Source: an uncultured Shewanella sp.
GTDB lineage: Bacteria > Pseudomonadota > Gammaproteobacteria > Enterobacterales > Shewanellaceae
Reading direction: 5' to 3'
Length of the DNA stretch: 64,000 nt
NCBI RefSeq assembly: GCF_947501665.1
Contig: NZ_CANMWS010000008.1
Coordinates: 1 to 64,000 of the forward strand
Under the pieces are notes generated by a model, which saw only the letters and a program-made list of their open reading frames with translations, made no database searches and had not been told where the DNA came from. Each line of letters starts with the position of its first letter. Position 1 is the stretch's first letter. Shown one piece after another: positions 1-8,768 of this stretch. The position numbers and the translations under genes were made by a program.

Positions 1-167
1 AGTCGTTTCCAACTGTTATCCCCCTCGACTGGGCAGATACCTAGGCATTACTCACCCGTCCGCCGCTCGTCAGCAAAAGTGCAAGCACTTTCCTGTTACC
101 GCTCGACTTGCATGTGTTAGGCCTGCCGCCAGCGTTCAATCTGAGCCATGATCAAACTCTTCAATTA
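1..167 (-). rRNA. rrs: 16S ribosomal RNA, 5' end (partial)
   Basis: Read on the minus strand, the sequence from about 167 downward starts with the universal 16S opening: the 27F primer site AGAGTTTGATCATGGCTCAG, then the conserved GAACGCTGGCGGCAGGC and ACACATGCAAGTCGA segments. The stretch reading GCCTAGGTATCTGCC further on resembles Shewanella and close marine gammaproteobacteria. Only about 167 of roughly 1540 nt are present; the rest lies left of the window. The mature 5' end is placed by comparison with the E. coli 16S start. Confidence 0.97.
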
Positions 168-340
168 AAGTTTTGTTTTGGTCCGAAGACCTGCTCAATG
201 AATTCTGTTCATTCGCATGAACACTCCCTCTTAAAAGAAAGAGGTCATTAAGTAATTTTTGATTGCTTTCAATCCGAGGATAAAAAAGCAATTTCGAATA
301 ACTTAATCTCTGTGAGTGCCCACACAGATTTGCTTGTCAA

Positions 341-355
341 CTTTTTAAAGAACAA
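341..355 (-). promoter_or_regulatory. boxA-like antitermination site in rrn leader
   Basis: On the minus strand the leader contains TTGTTCTTTAAAAAG, close to the rrn boxA consensus TGYTCTTTAAMA. It lies between promoter P2 and the 16S gene, where rRNA antitermination complexes (NusB/S10) normally load. Assigned by motif and position only. Confidence 0.6.
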
Positions 356-438
356 CGTTCTAGCTAAGTGCTTTAAGAACGTGATACCGATTTTTCAGGT
401 ATCGCCGTAGACGTTAGGTCGTTGGCTTGAGGAGGCGT

Positions 439-466
439 ATTCTACGCGTTTCCTTGTGTGCGTCAA
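439..466 (-). promoter_or_regulatory. rrn promoter P2
   Basis: Minus strand: -35 TTGACG (461-466), 16-nt spacer, -10 TAGAAT (439-444). It lies about 270 nt upstream of the mature 16S end, as expected for the proximal rrn promoter. Confidence 0.7.
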
Positions 467-620
467 GTGTTTTTTTAAGACGTTTTTCAATGAGTAATTT
501 CTAATCTCATCGAGCCACTTTTACTCTTATTAACTGCTTGCGCCCTATAACATCTAGGCTTGTCACCGCTGCTGTTTACCAATTGCTTAGTAAGCTGCTT
601 TGCCGTGTCAGTGGGTGCGC

Positions 621-648
621 ATTATAGGGAGATTTGAGATTAGCGCAA
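621..648 (-). promoter_or_regulatory. rrn promoter P1
   Basis: Minus strand: -35 TTGCGC (643-648), 16-nt spacer, perfect -10 TATAAT (621-626), followed by a GC-rich discriminator (GCGCACCC), the hallmark of stringently controlled rRNA promoters. With P2 this gives the usual tandem arrangement. Confidence 0.7.
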
Positions 649-846
649 GGGCTTTTTTGCATTTAATTTAAAGAACAGCATTAAGCGAGCAACAAACAGT
701 CAAAACACTCACTTTTACATCAGTTGAAAGGATTAAAAGGACTTTCAAACTCAATTTAGCTGTAAATAGAGCACATCAGCTAAGAGCAATAATCTATAAA
801 TAGTGAAAAGAGATCCCACTATTTTATAATAAAAGCCCTAACATAC

Positions 847-1173
847 CTATTTTGCAGGCGATAAACTAAACAATGAATGTGAAATACCATCTTGGCAGAT
901 ATTCTTTCCTGCATTCCAACCATTATCAAATTTGCTTAGCCCATCAAGTGCCGTATCTTTAGAAAAAGATTTCATCAATTCGACATTACCTTCCTTTGTT
1001 GCCACAGCATGTTGGCAACCCCGATAATAACCATAGTGATACAAGCTTTCATAATCAAGATTACCGGCACCAATGTAAGGCGCTGATACCTTAACGCTAC
1101 CGTACTCAGGCGTTGATGAACAAGCAATGATAATAAATGAGCCTAAGAATATTCCAAACCAGTGAGTTCTCAT
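847..1173 (-). CDS. small putative lipoprotein, function unknown
   Basis: A 108-residue protein starting MRTHWFGIFL with a hydrophobic N-terminus and a lipobox-like IIAC followed by SS, so it is likely lipidated at that Cys and exported. I do not recognise a family. The mature part has two further Cys, in YRGCQHAV and KNICQDG, which might form a disulfide. I chose the ATG at 1173 because GAGAGG lies six bases upstream; an in-frame GTG two codons earlier (1179) would abut that site. It lies between the clpB terminator and the rRNA leader and is probably transcribed alone. Confidence 0.7.
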   Translation of the reverse strand: MRTHWFGIFLGSFIIIACSSTPEYGSVKVSAPYIGAGNLDYESLYHYGYYRGCQHAVATKEGNVELMKSFSKDTALDGLSKFDNGWNAGKNICQDGISHSLFSLSPAK

Positions 1174-1254
1174 CTTCACCCTCTCTTTTTATACAAGAAA
1201 AAAATAAAGCCTGTAATCAACTTAAGCATGAGTTTTGCTGAGATACAACTTTTA

Positions 1255-1292
1255 CACAAAAAAATCCCGTTAATTGAAAAAATCAACGGGAT
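1255..1292 (-). terminator. rho-independent terminator of clpB
   Basis: Stem ATCCCGTT (1264-1271) pairs with AACGGGAT (1285-1292). On the minus strand it is followed by a run of seven T. It lies about 40 bp past the clpB stop. Confidence 0.85.
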
Positions 1293-1328
1293 AGTCATCA
1301 CATTATATTGCTAGCAAATCGATGTTGA

Positions 1329-3902
1329 TTATTGACTAAAAGTTAATCCACCCTCACTGACATTGATGTTAATAGGGCTAGATGGCACCAATTGACCACT
1401 TAATATTTTTTGTGCCAATGGGTTTTCAACTTCTTGTTGCAACGCTCGTTTCAAAGGCCTAGCACCATAAATAGGATCATAACCCGCTTTAGCAATAAAG
1501 AGTAATGCATCATCAGTTATGGATAACTGATATTCTTTTTCAGCCAAGCGGCGCTCCAACGCTTGAACTTGTAAACGCGCAATATGTAATATATGTTCCG
1601 TACCCAGTGGATGGAACACCACAGACTCATCGACTCGATTTAAAAACTCTGGACGAAAGTTTTGCGTCACCACTTCCATGACCTTTTCTTTCATCTCATC
1701 ATATTTGAGTTGATGGAATCCTTCTTGAATAACATCTGAGCCTAAATTGGATGTCATGATGACAACGGTATTTCGAAAATCGACTGTTCGACCTTGCCCA
1801 TCAGTCAAGCGACCATCATCTAATACTTGCAATAGAATATTAAACACATCGGGATGTGCTTTTTCTACTTCATCAAGCAAAATAACAGAATAAGGTTTAC
1901 GCCTTACCGCCTCGGTTAAATAACCGCCTTCTTCATAACCAATATAACCAGGAGGCGCACCTACTAAACGTGACACTGAATGTTTTTCCATAAACTCTGA
2001 CATATCAATTCGCACCAATGCCGATTCAGTATCAAACAAGTATTGAGCTAATGCTTTTGATAATTCTGTTTTTCCCACACCCGTTGGACCTAAAAATAAA
2101 AAAGATCCTATGGGGCGATGAGGATCTGATAATCCTGCACGGCTACGTCTAATGGCATTGGAAACCGCATCAACCGCTTCATCTTGCCCAATCACCTGAT
2201 CGTGTAACGCCGATTCCATTTGTAGTAGCTTCTCTTTTTCACCTTCAAGCATTTTCGCCACAGGGATCCCTGTCGCCTTTGAAAGCACATCGGCAATTTC
2301 AACCTCAGTGACACGATTTCGAAGTAATGTCATTTCTTGCATTTCAGCTTGAGAAGCTAAATCTAACTGTTTTTCTAATTCAGGAATGCGGCCATATTGT
2401 AATTCTGACATACGGGCTAAATCACCCGCACGCTGAGCCACCTCTAAATTAAGGCGTGCTTGTTCTAAATCTGACTTAATATGCTGTGTGCCTGCCAAAG
2501 CCGCTTTTTCGGTATGCCAAACTTCATTGAGTTCCGCCGCTTTTTTTTCTACTTCAACAAGTTCTTGGCGTAAGTTATCTAAACGCTTAACACTCGCTTC
2601 ATCTTCTTCTTTCGTGAGTGCTTGTTCTTCTAATTTTAACTGTATTGCGCGGCGTTCTAATCTATCCAAAGGCTCTGGTTTTGAATCAATTTGCATGCGA
2701 ATACTTGATGCTGCCTCATCAATTAAATCGATCGCTTTATCAGGTAATTTACGATCTGAGATATATCGATGTGACATGCTGGCTGCAGCGACAATGGCAG
2801 GATCAGTAATTTCTACATGATGATGCAACTCATAGCGCTCTTTTAAACCACGTAAAATGGCGATGGTATCTTCCACGTTAGGCTCATCAACTAAGACTTT
2901 TTGAAATCGTCGCTCTAACGCAGGATCTTTTTCAATATATTGACGATACTCATCCAATGTCGTAGCCCCAACACAATGGAGATCACCACGAGCCAATGCT
3001 GGTTTTAACATATTACCAGCATCCATTGCGCCATCACTTTTGCCTGCTCCCACCATAGTATGCAACTCGTCAATAAAGAGAATAATTTGCCCTTCTTCTT
3101 GAGATAACTCATGCAATACGGCTTTTAAGCGTTCTTCAAACTCGCCTCTGTATTTTGCCCCTGCAACTAGCGCACCCATATCTAAAGAAAGGACACGTTT
3201 GTTTTTTATTCCCTCTGGTACCTCATTATTAATAATACGTTGAGCCAACCCTTCAACAATCGCCGTTTTACCGACACCAGGCTCACCAATTAACACGGGA
3301 TTATTTTTAGTGCGTCGTTGCAATACTTGAATAGTTCGACGAATTTCTTCATCACGACCAATGACCGGATCTAATTTACCCTGTTCAGCGCGTTCAGTTA
3401 GATCAATGGTGAATTTTTTGAGCGCTTGACGCTGATCTTCGGCATTAGGATCATCAACATTCTGTCCACCACGCATTGTGTCTATCGTACTATTGAGAAT
3501 TTCTGCAACTGCGCCTGATTTTTGCAGTGCTTTTGATAATGGATCGCTTATCTCCAACGCAGCTAACACAAACAATTCACTGGAAATGTATTTATCTTTT
3601 CGCTTTTGGGCTAACTTATCACAATTATTCAGTAATCTAATTAGCTGTTGAGACAATTGAACATCCGCATTGGCACCAGATACTTGCGGTAAGCTTTCCA
3701 GCTCTTGCTCTATTAAAGAACGTAAGTGGCTTACTTGAATGCCTGCTTGATTCAATAATCCACTAATTGAACCGCCATCTTGATTAAGCAAGGACATCAT
3801 TAAATGCACGGGCTCAATAAATTGGTGATCACGACCTAAAGCCAATGACTGGGCATCAGAAATGGCCGCTTGAAATTTGTTCGTCATACGTTCAGGTCGC
3901 AT
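1329..3902 (-). CDS. clpB: ATP-dependent disaggregase ClpB (Hsp100)
   Basis: ClpB is a hexameric AAA+ chaperone that, with DnaK/DnaJ/GrpE, pulls polypeptides out of aggregates after heat stress in the cytoplasm. The protein has the N-terminal Clp repeat domain, a first AAA+ module with Walker A GEPGVGKT and Walker B ILFIDELH, a coiled-coil M domain (about 410-525), and a second module with Walker A GPTGVGKT and Walker [11 protein letters not shown]. The start is the ATG at 3902, giving 857 residues, the same as E. coli ClpB; GGAGGGG lies just upstream, and an upstream in-frame TTG would include that ribosome site. A heat-shock promoter precedes it. Confidence 0.98.
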   Translation of the reverse strand: MRPERMTNKFQAAISDAQSLALGRDHQFIEPVHLMMSLLNQDGGSISGLLNQAGIQVSHLRSLIEQELESLPQVSGANADVQLSQQLIRLLNNCDKLAQKRKDKYISSELFVLAALEISDPLSKALQKSGAVAEILNSTIDTMRGGQNVDDPNAEDQRQALKKFTIDLTERAEQGKLDPVIGRDEEIRRTIQVLQRRTKNNPVLIGEPGVGKTAIVEGLAQRIINNEVPEGIKNKRVLSLDMGALVAGAKYRGEFEERLKAVLHELSQEEGQIILFIDELHTMVGAGKSDGAMDAGNMLKPALARGDLHCVGATTLDEYRQYIEKDPALERRFQKVLVDEPNVEDTIAILRGLKERYELHHHVEITDPAIVAAASMSHRYISDRKLPDKAIDLIDEAASSIRMQIDSKPEPLDRLERRAIQLKLEEQALTKEEDEASVKRLDNLRQELVEVEKKAAELNEVWHTEKAALAGTQHIKSDLEQARLNLEVAQRAGDLARMSELQYGRIPELEKQLDLASQAEMQEMTLLRNRVTEVEIADVLSKATGIPVAKMLEGEKEKLLQMESALHDQVIGQDEAVDAVSNAIRRSRAGLSDPHRPIGSFLFLGPTGVGKTELSKALAQYLFDTESALVRIDMSEFMEKHSVSRLVGAPPGYIGYEEGGYLTEAVRRKPYSVILLDEVEKAHPDVFNILLQVLDDGRLTDGQGRTVDFRNTVVIMTSNLGSDVIQEGFHQLKYDEMKEKVMEVVTQNFRPEFLNRVDESVVFHPLGTEHILHIARLQVQALERRLAEKEYQLSITDDALLFIAKAGYDPIYGARPLKRALQQEVENPLAQKILSGQLVPSSPININVSEGGLTFSQ

Positions 3903-3938
3903 ATCCCCTCCAAGTATCAATAATAATCTTTAATATAA

Positions 3939-3966
3939 ATATGAGGGAGGATTAATCAATTTCAAG
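3939..3966 (-). promoter_or_regulatory. sigma-32 heat-shock promoter of clpB
   Basis: Minus strand: CTTGAA (3961-3966), 14-nt spacer, CCTCATAT (3939-3946), close to the sigma-32 consensus CTTGAAA / CCCCATNT. It lies between the LysR stop at 3981 and the clpB start, so clpB is probably an independent heat-shock unit. Confidence 0.75.
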
Positions 3967-3980
3967 GGCGATGGTAAAAA

Positions 3981-4850
3981 CTACATCCAGCTTTTAACAT
4001 GCGCTACTAGCTTTTTCATCCTGTTTAATAATGGCCTATTCTTATGATGACATAGATAAATCACCTCTTTTACTGGTTTAGGTAATTGATGAACCTTAAT
4101 CAAATGAGTGTTAATGAAATCATCGACGGCGAAGTAAGGTAATACCGTAAAACCTAATCCCATACTGACTGGCTTTAAAATTAAATGAATTTGGTTAGAG
4201 AAACCTTTCTTTATTAGGCTATCATAACCCTGAAAGGCTGAAAAGTTTGCCCCTAAAAGTTGGTTAACATGATGTTCACCATCAGGATGATCAATAAAAC
4301 CCAACTTGAATAACACTTCCCAATCAGGTATTAAAACCGTAGATGGTGTGACTAACACCAAAGCTTCATTACCTATTGCTATCGCATTGACTTCAACGGC
4401 ATCGGTTAGCGATGTCATCAACCCAATATCAGCTTCAAAATTGATAATTGCCGCCTCAATAGTCGCATTGGGTGCAAAGCGATAATCCATGACTAATTTA
4501 GGCGATGTTTGCTGCAGCTCCAAAACTCGAGGATACAGTTTGAGACCTACACTGCCTGGTGACATTATTCTTATTTCACCTGCATCATCAGGATCTGAAC
4601 TTATTTTTTGCTCAATATCAAATACATCATTCAGAATTTTTCGTCCACTCTGATACAGGCTTTCTCCCGCGTAGGTCAAGGTAAATTGTTTTCCTTGTCG
4701 AATAAGCAAATTTTGCTGTAATTGCTCTTCAAGTTTTCGAACATGCTGACTGACTCCCGATTGGGTCATAAACAATCTATTGGCTGTACGTGTAAAATGC
4801 TGCACTTCAACCAAAGTACAAAAAGTATTCAACCAAATTAAATTTATCAT
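3981..4850 (-). CDS. LysR-family transcriptional regulator
   Basis: A 289-residue LysR-type regulator. The N-terminal winged helix-turn-helix covers about residues 1-60, with the typical RLFMTQSGVSQHVRKLEEQL recognition segment. The effector-binding fold follows, of usual length. It is divergent from the VOC gene at 4948 with about 97 bp between the starts, the classic arrangement for a LysR protein controlling its neighbour; the VOC gene is therefore the likely target, and the ligand is unknown. The pair interrupts an otherwise conserved pgeF-clpB neighbourhood. Confidence 0.88.
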   Translation of the reverse strand: MINLIWLNTFCTLVEVQHFTRTANRLFMTQSGVSQHVRKLEEQLQQNLLIRQGKQFTLTYAGESLYQSGRKILNDVFDIEQKISSDPDDAGEIRIMSPGSVGLKLYPRVLELQQTSPKLVMDYRFAPNATIEAAIINFEADIGLMTSLTDAVEVNAIAIGNEALVLVTPSTVLIPDWEVLFKLGFIDHPDGEHHVNQLLGANFSAFQGYDSLIKKGFSNQIHLILKPVSMGLGFTVLPYFAVDDFINTHLIKVHQLPKPVKEVIYLCHHKNRPLLNRMKKLVAHVKSWM

Positions 4851-4947
4851 TACAATTCATACTCAAAGTTATTAATAATGATAATTATACATAATCGTTA
4901 GTACCTCGTAAGATCAGCTCTACTTTTCATCAACTAGAGACATCATC

Positions 4948-5472
4948 ATGAATAATGTTTATCCACGTAACTTTTCTCATATTGGTATATCTGTACCAGA
5001 CTTGAATAAAGCCGTCAGATTTTATACTGAAATACTTGGCTGGTATCTCATTATGGAGCCCACTGACATTATCGAAGATGACTCCGCCATTGGCGAAATG
5101 TGTACCGATGTTTTCGGTAAAGACTGGGGGAGCTTCCGTATTGCGCATCTATCAACAGGTGACCGTATTGGCGTCGAACTCTTTGAATTCAAAAACCAAG
5201 AAAATCCTGAAAATAATTTTGAATATTGGAAAACGGGTATTTTTCACTTTTGTGTACAAGATCCCGATGTGGAAGGCTTAGCTGAAAAGATTGTCGCTGC
5301 GGGTGGTAAAAAGCGTATGAAAACGCCTCGTTATTATTACCCGGGCGAAAAGCCTTATCGCATGATCTATATGGAAGATCCATTCGGTAATATTTTAGAA
5401 ATTTACAGTCACAGTTATGAACTGATCTATTCAGCAGGCGCTTATCAATCAAAGTCGAGTATACCCAAGTGA
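4948..5472 (+). CDS. VOC (glyoxalase/dioxygenase superfamily) protein
   Basis: A 174-residue single-subunit vicinal oxygen chelate protein. It opens with FSHIGISVPDLNKAVRFYTE, which supplies the first metal His, and has later ligand candidates in IFHFCVQDP and the C-terminal GNILEIYSHS (Glu). The fold is shared by glyoxalase I, extradiol dioxygenases and fosfomycin-resistance enzymes, so the substrate cannot be set from sequence. It is divergent from a LysR regulator that probably controls it. The DNA start has AGAG eight bases upstream. Confidence 0.85.
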   Translation: MNNVYPRNFSHIGISVPDLNKAVRFYTEILGWYLIMEPTDIIEDDSAIGEMCTDVFGKDWGSFRIAHLSTGDRIGVELFEFKNQENPENNFEYWKTGIFHFCVQDPDVEGLAEKIVAAGGKKRMKTPRYYYPGEKPYRMIYMEDPFGNILEIYSHSYELIYSAGAYQSKSSIPK

Positions 5473-5777
5473 CATGAAGATACAGGATCTTGCTGAAATA
5501 ACACGCCTTTTAGACAAGGTCATTAATTTCTCCTGCATAAATGACACTTCCATCATCCTTGATAGTCAGCTGAACATAGAGCTATTTACTCTCAGACATT
5601 GTTGAATAACATAGTATTAAAAGCTTTCTTCTTTACTAATAAGAGCCAGTCTATTAGGGATATTTCAAATGCACTATTTCTGTATTCCATCATTTCAAAA
5701 GGTGCCTACATTTCGCTTGGATGTAGCTAAATCAACACAAAATAGAACTCAAAAAACCAACTAAGTGTTAGCTGGTT
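5473..5777. other. intergenic region with no supported gene
   Basis: About 305 bp between the convergent VOC and pgeF genes. Apart from the terminator at its right end I see no coding potential, repeat or RNA. Confidence 0.6.
5750..5777 (-). terminator. rho-independent terminator of rluD-pgeF
   Basis: Stem AACCAACTAA (5755-5764) pairs with TTAGCTGGTT (5768-5777) with one mismatch-type pair; on the minus strand it is followed by TTTTTTGAG. It abuts the pgeF stop codon. Confidence 0.75.
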
Positions 5778-6497
5778 TTACTCATTTAACCAAATAAATG
5801 AAGCCATACGCCCAGTGATACCATCACGCCGATAAGAAAAAAAGCGATCTTTATTATTGTAAGTGCAACGTTTATCTTGATAAATTAAAGACACCCCAGC
5901 CCGCTGAAGTAAATAAAAAGCCAAACCTTGAAGATCGGCTAAGTATTTATGCTTAATCGGACTAAAATAAGCTTCACAAGCTGCATCTTGCTCAACAAAT
6001 TTCACTTTGACCTCTTCACCGACTTCAAACACATTGGGTCCAATACAAGGGCCTAAATAGGCAATCACCTCTTGTGAAGCCTTAAAATGCGCTAATGCTG
6101 AATCGATAATACCGTCACATAATCCTCGCCACCCCGCATGGACAGCTGAGACTTGTGTGCCCTTTTTGTCACATAACAATATAGGTAAACAATCGGCTGT
6201 CATCACAACACAAACTTGTTTTAAATCTTGAGTCACACTGCCATCAGCTCGAAGTACTTGGGTGTTATCTGCATTGACAACATCAACACCGTGCACTTGT
6301 TCAAGCCAAGCAGGCTCAACGGGTAAATCACATTGTAATGCGATTAACCGCCGATTCTCCGCAACTGACTCAGGGCTATCCCCGACATGATCTCCCAAAT
6401 TCAAACTATCAAAAGGCGGTAAACTCACCCCGCCTGATCTTGTTGAAAATGCAATATTAACATTAGATGGAATAAACCAAGTCGAGTCTTTTTTCAT
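5778..6497 (-). CDS. pgeF: peptidoglycan editing factor / purine nucleoside phosphorylase PgeF (YfiH)
   Basis: A 239-residue protein of the Cu-oxidase_4 (YfiH) family. Family members act on purine nucleosides and in E. coli prevent incorporation of wrong amino acids into muropeptides. Visible family motifs are the zinc-site segments TADCLPILL (about residue 99) and AVHAGWRGL (about 117), and the GPCIGPNVFEVG segment. ATG at 6497 has AAAGGTGA directly upstream. It lies 11 bp after rluD and is surely cotranscribed with it, the same order as in E. coli. Confidence 0.93.
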   Translation of the reverse strand: MKKDSTWFIPSNVNIAFSTRSGGVSLPPFDSLNLGDHVGDSPESVAENRRLIALQCDLPVEPAWLEQVHGVDVVNADNTQVLRADGSVTQDLKQVCVVMTADCLPILLCDKKGTQVSAVHAGWRGLCDGIIDSALAHFKASQEVIAYLGPCIGPNVFEVGEEVKVKFVEQDAACEAYFSPIKHKYLADLQGLAFYLLQRAGVSLIYQDKRCTYNNKDRFFSYRRDGITGRMASFIWLNE

Positions 6498-6508
6498 TCA
6501 CCTTTCAC

Positions 6509-7480
6509 TCAAATAATAGACGGATTTTCTTGAGTATCGAGACGCAGCGCTTGAGTCAATACTTTCATATCTTCAGGAATAGGAGCTTGCCAACTCATGA
6601 TTTCACAAGTAAAAGGATGGGCAAGTTCTAATCGAACCGCATGCAGAGCTTGACGTTTAAAGCCCATGTAAGTCTCAAAAAACTCAGGGGTCACCCCCTT
6701 TGGCGGACGAGGTCTGCCCCCATAAACAGGATCGCCAACCAAAACATGGCCAATATGGGCCATATGCACACGAATCTGGTGAGTACGACCCGACTCAAGT
6801 CTTAACCTTAGACGAGTATGCGCACGAAACTTCTCCGCGACGCGATAATGGGTCATCGCGGGTTTTCCATCATACACCACAGCCATATGTGTCCGTTTAG
6901 TTGGATGCCTGTCAATCGGCTCATCCACCGTACCGCCCGAAATAATAGTCCCTTGTACTATGGCTTCATACTCACGGGTAATATCTCTTGCTTGCAAAGC
7001 AGCCACTAAATGCGTTTGTGCTTCAACGGTTTTTGCGACTACCATTAATCCGGTCGTATCTTTGTCCAAACGATGCACTATTCCCGCTCTTGGGACTAAC
7101 TCAATATTAGGACAATGGTGCAATAACGCATTCAATAATGTGCCATCGCTGTTACCTGCACCTGGGTGCACCACTAAACCTGCCTGTTTATTAATCACTA
7201 AAATATGATCATCTTCATAAACAATATCAAGCTCAATGGCTTGCGCCTCGGCCTTTGTTTCTTCTTCTAATGTGGCTTGAATAACAATCTCTTGCCCTTC
7301 TAACACCTTGATTCTAGGCTTGTCTGTTACCACTCCATCCACAAAAACAGCACCTGATAATATCCATTCTTTGATGCGCGTACGCGAGTAATCGGGGAAC
7401 AAACTAGCCAAAGTCTGGTCTAGTCTTTGTCCTGTTTGTGTTGATGTTATCTCGCTTTTTAGATTAATCTCTTGTGTCAT
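6509..7480 (-). CDS. rluD: 23S rRNA pseudouridine(1911/1915/1917) synthase RluD
   Basis: RluD makes three pseudouridines in helix 69 of 23S rRNA. It has an N-terminal S4 RNA-binding domain (about 15-75, with the SRTRIKEWI-type segment) and the RluA-type catalytic domain with HRLDKDTTGL, which holds the catalytic Asp. I place the start at the ATG at 7480 by comparison with E. coli RluD; an in-frame GTG exists five codons upstream, and neither start has a strong ribosome site. It is divergent from bamD and is followed by pgeF. Confidence 0.95.
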   Translation of the reverse strand: MTQEINLKSEITSTQTGQRLDQTLASLFPDYSRTRIKEWILSGAVFVDGVVTDKPRIKVLEGQEIVIQATLEEETKAEAQAIELDIVYEDDHILVINKQAGLVVHPGAGNSDGTLLNALLHHCPNIELVPRAGIVHRLDKDTTGLMVVAKTVEAQTHLVAALQARDITREYEAIVQGTIISGGTVDEPIDRHPTKRTHMAVVYDGKPAMTHYRVAEKFRAHTRLRLRLESGRTHQIRVHMAHIGHVLVGDPVYGGRPRPPKGVTPEFFETYMGFKRQALHAVRLELAHPFTCEIMSWQAPIPEDMKVLTQALRLDTQENPSII

Positions 7481-7602
7481 AGGAACCGTACCCACTTTTT
7501 GGGGTCCAAAATTGTTTACTATCTGTTACAATCAAGTCGTTTCTATTTTATCGTGAAATAGAAAAATTCTTAACAATAACTTTAAAAGAATCGAATTCAA
7601 GT

Positions 7603-8364
7603 ATGTATAAATTTGCCAAAAGTACTGCCATAGTCCTAATGTCACTGGCCATTGTGGCTTGTAGCAGTAGCCCTAAGGAAGATCTTACGCTGAATAAAAC
7701 CTCTCCTGAAGAGCTATATTCTCAAGCAAGAACCTCTATGGAGCTGGGTAATTTCAGCAAAGCCGTACGTTCATTAGAAGCCTTAGATTCACGTTTTCCC
7801 TTTGGTCCACATAAAACTCAAGTTCAACTGGATCTTATCTATGCTTATTATAAGCTTAATGACCCTGCTTCAGGCCTAGCGAATATTGATCGCTTTATTC
7901 GCCTGAATCCCACTCACAAAGATATCGATTATGTTTACTACATGCGTGGATTAGTCAATATGCAAATTGACGATTATCTATTTCATGACATGCTTAACAT
8001 CGATAGAAGCGATCGCGATCCAAAACCTGCGCAAGATGCATTTAAAGATTTCGGCAGACTACTTAAGTTATACCCGAATAGCAAGTATGCTGCGGATGCT
8101 CAACAACGAATGATAGCAATAAAAAATCGTTTAGCGCGCTATTCTATCCATGTGGCACAATATTATTTAAAGATGAATGCCTGGAGTGCTGCTGCCAACC
8201 GAGCTCAATTGGTGCTTGAGACCTATCCAGACACACCTTCAACGGAACGTGCATTGGAAATTATGGCACAAGCCTATGGAGAGTTAGGGCAAAATACTTT
8301 AAAAGGTAATGCATTATTAGTTCTGCAGAAAAACTTTCCTAATAATGAGTTAGTCGCAGAATAA
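7603..8364 (+). CDS. bamD: outer-membrane assembly lipoprotein BamD
   Basis: BamD is the essential lipoprotein of the BAM complex that folds beta-barrel proteins into the outer membrane. The 253-residue protein has a signal peptide with lipobox AIVACSSS (Cys about residue 20), then tetratricopeptide-like repeats along its length (for example SPEELYSQARTSMELGNFSKA). Length and order match E. coli BamD (245 residues), and the divergent rluD neighbour is conserved. Confidence 0.96.
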   Translation: MYKFAKSTAIVLMSLAIVACSSSPKEDLTLNKTSPEELYSQARTSMELGNFSKAVRSLEALDSRFPFGPHKTQVQLDLIYAYYKLNDPASGLANIDRFIRLNPTHKDIDYVYYMRGLVNMQIDDYLFHDMLNIDRSDRDPKPAQDAFKDFGRLLKLYPNSKYAADAQQRMIAIKNRLARYSIHVAQYYLKMNAWSAAANRAQLVLETYPDTPSTERALEIMAQAYGELGQNTLKGNALLVLQKNFPNNELVAE

Positions 8365-8385
8365 TTTAATTGACCAATACGCTTA

Positions 8386-8413
8386 TTGAGCCCGTTCCAC
8401 GTAACGGGCTCAA
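8386..8413 (+). terminator. hairpin terminator after bamD
   Basis: Perfect 11-bp stem TTGAGCCCGTT / AACGGGCTCAA with a 6-nt loop, about 20 bp after the bamD stop. The following T-tract is poor, so termination may be partial. Confidence 0.6.
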
Positions 8414-8488
8414 TGTTGGCTTGAGTGCTTCATTTTGACCAAAAGACAATCAATCGAAACTCTTTTTAATCATTTTTAAAAATAATAG

Positions 8489-8517
8489 TTGACTCAAGAG
8501 TCAAAAAGCTTTTAAAT
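8489..8517 (+). promoter_or_regulatory. promoter of tRNA-Phe
   Basis: -35 TTGACT (8489-8494), 17-nt spacer, -10 TTAAAT (8512-8517), then a GC-rich discriminator (TGCGCCCG), ten bases before the mature tRNA 5' end. Confidence 0.65.
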
Positions 8518-8527
8518 TGCGCCCGTT

Positions 8528-8603
8528 GCCCGAATAGCTCAGTCGGTAGAGCAGAGGATTGAAAATCCTCGTGTCCCTGGTTCGATTCCGGGTTCGGGCA
8601 CCA
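8528..8603 (+). tRNA. tRNA-Phe (anticodon GAA)
   Basis: A 76-nt cloverleaf: acceptor GCCCGAA pairs with TTCGGGC; D arm GCTC/GAGC; anticodon stem GAGGA..TCCTC with loop TTGAAAA (anticodon GAA); T arm CCTGG TTCGATT CCGGG; encoded CCA end. Confidence 0.97.
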
Positions 8604-8639
8604 CTTTTAATTCAGTATCAATCTAACGAATTAAATCAT

Positions 8640-8662
8640 AACCTCTTAATTGAGGTTTTTTT
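8640..8662 (+). terminator. terminator of tRNA-Phe
   Basis: Stem AACCTC (8640-8645) / GAGGTT (8652-8657) followed by a run of T. Confidence 0.8.
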
Positions 8663-8768
8663 ATGCCTAAATTTTATGAACAGTGCCAATTGAATATTGT
8701 CAATCATGACTTAATCAAATAGTGATTAACCTAAAGTTAATCACCTCAGGATTGAACACACATCAAGA

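Larger units (their letters stand above)
168..846. other. rrn leader and upstream spacer, no protein gene
   Basis: About 680 bp between the 16S 5' end and the first protein gene. It holds the rRNA leader with a boxA-like site and two promoters on the minus strand; 650-846 is AT-rich and I see no gene in it. Confidence 0.7.
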
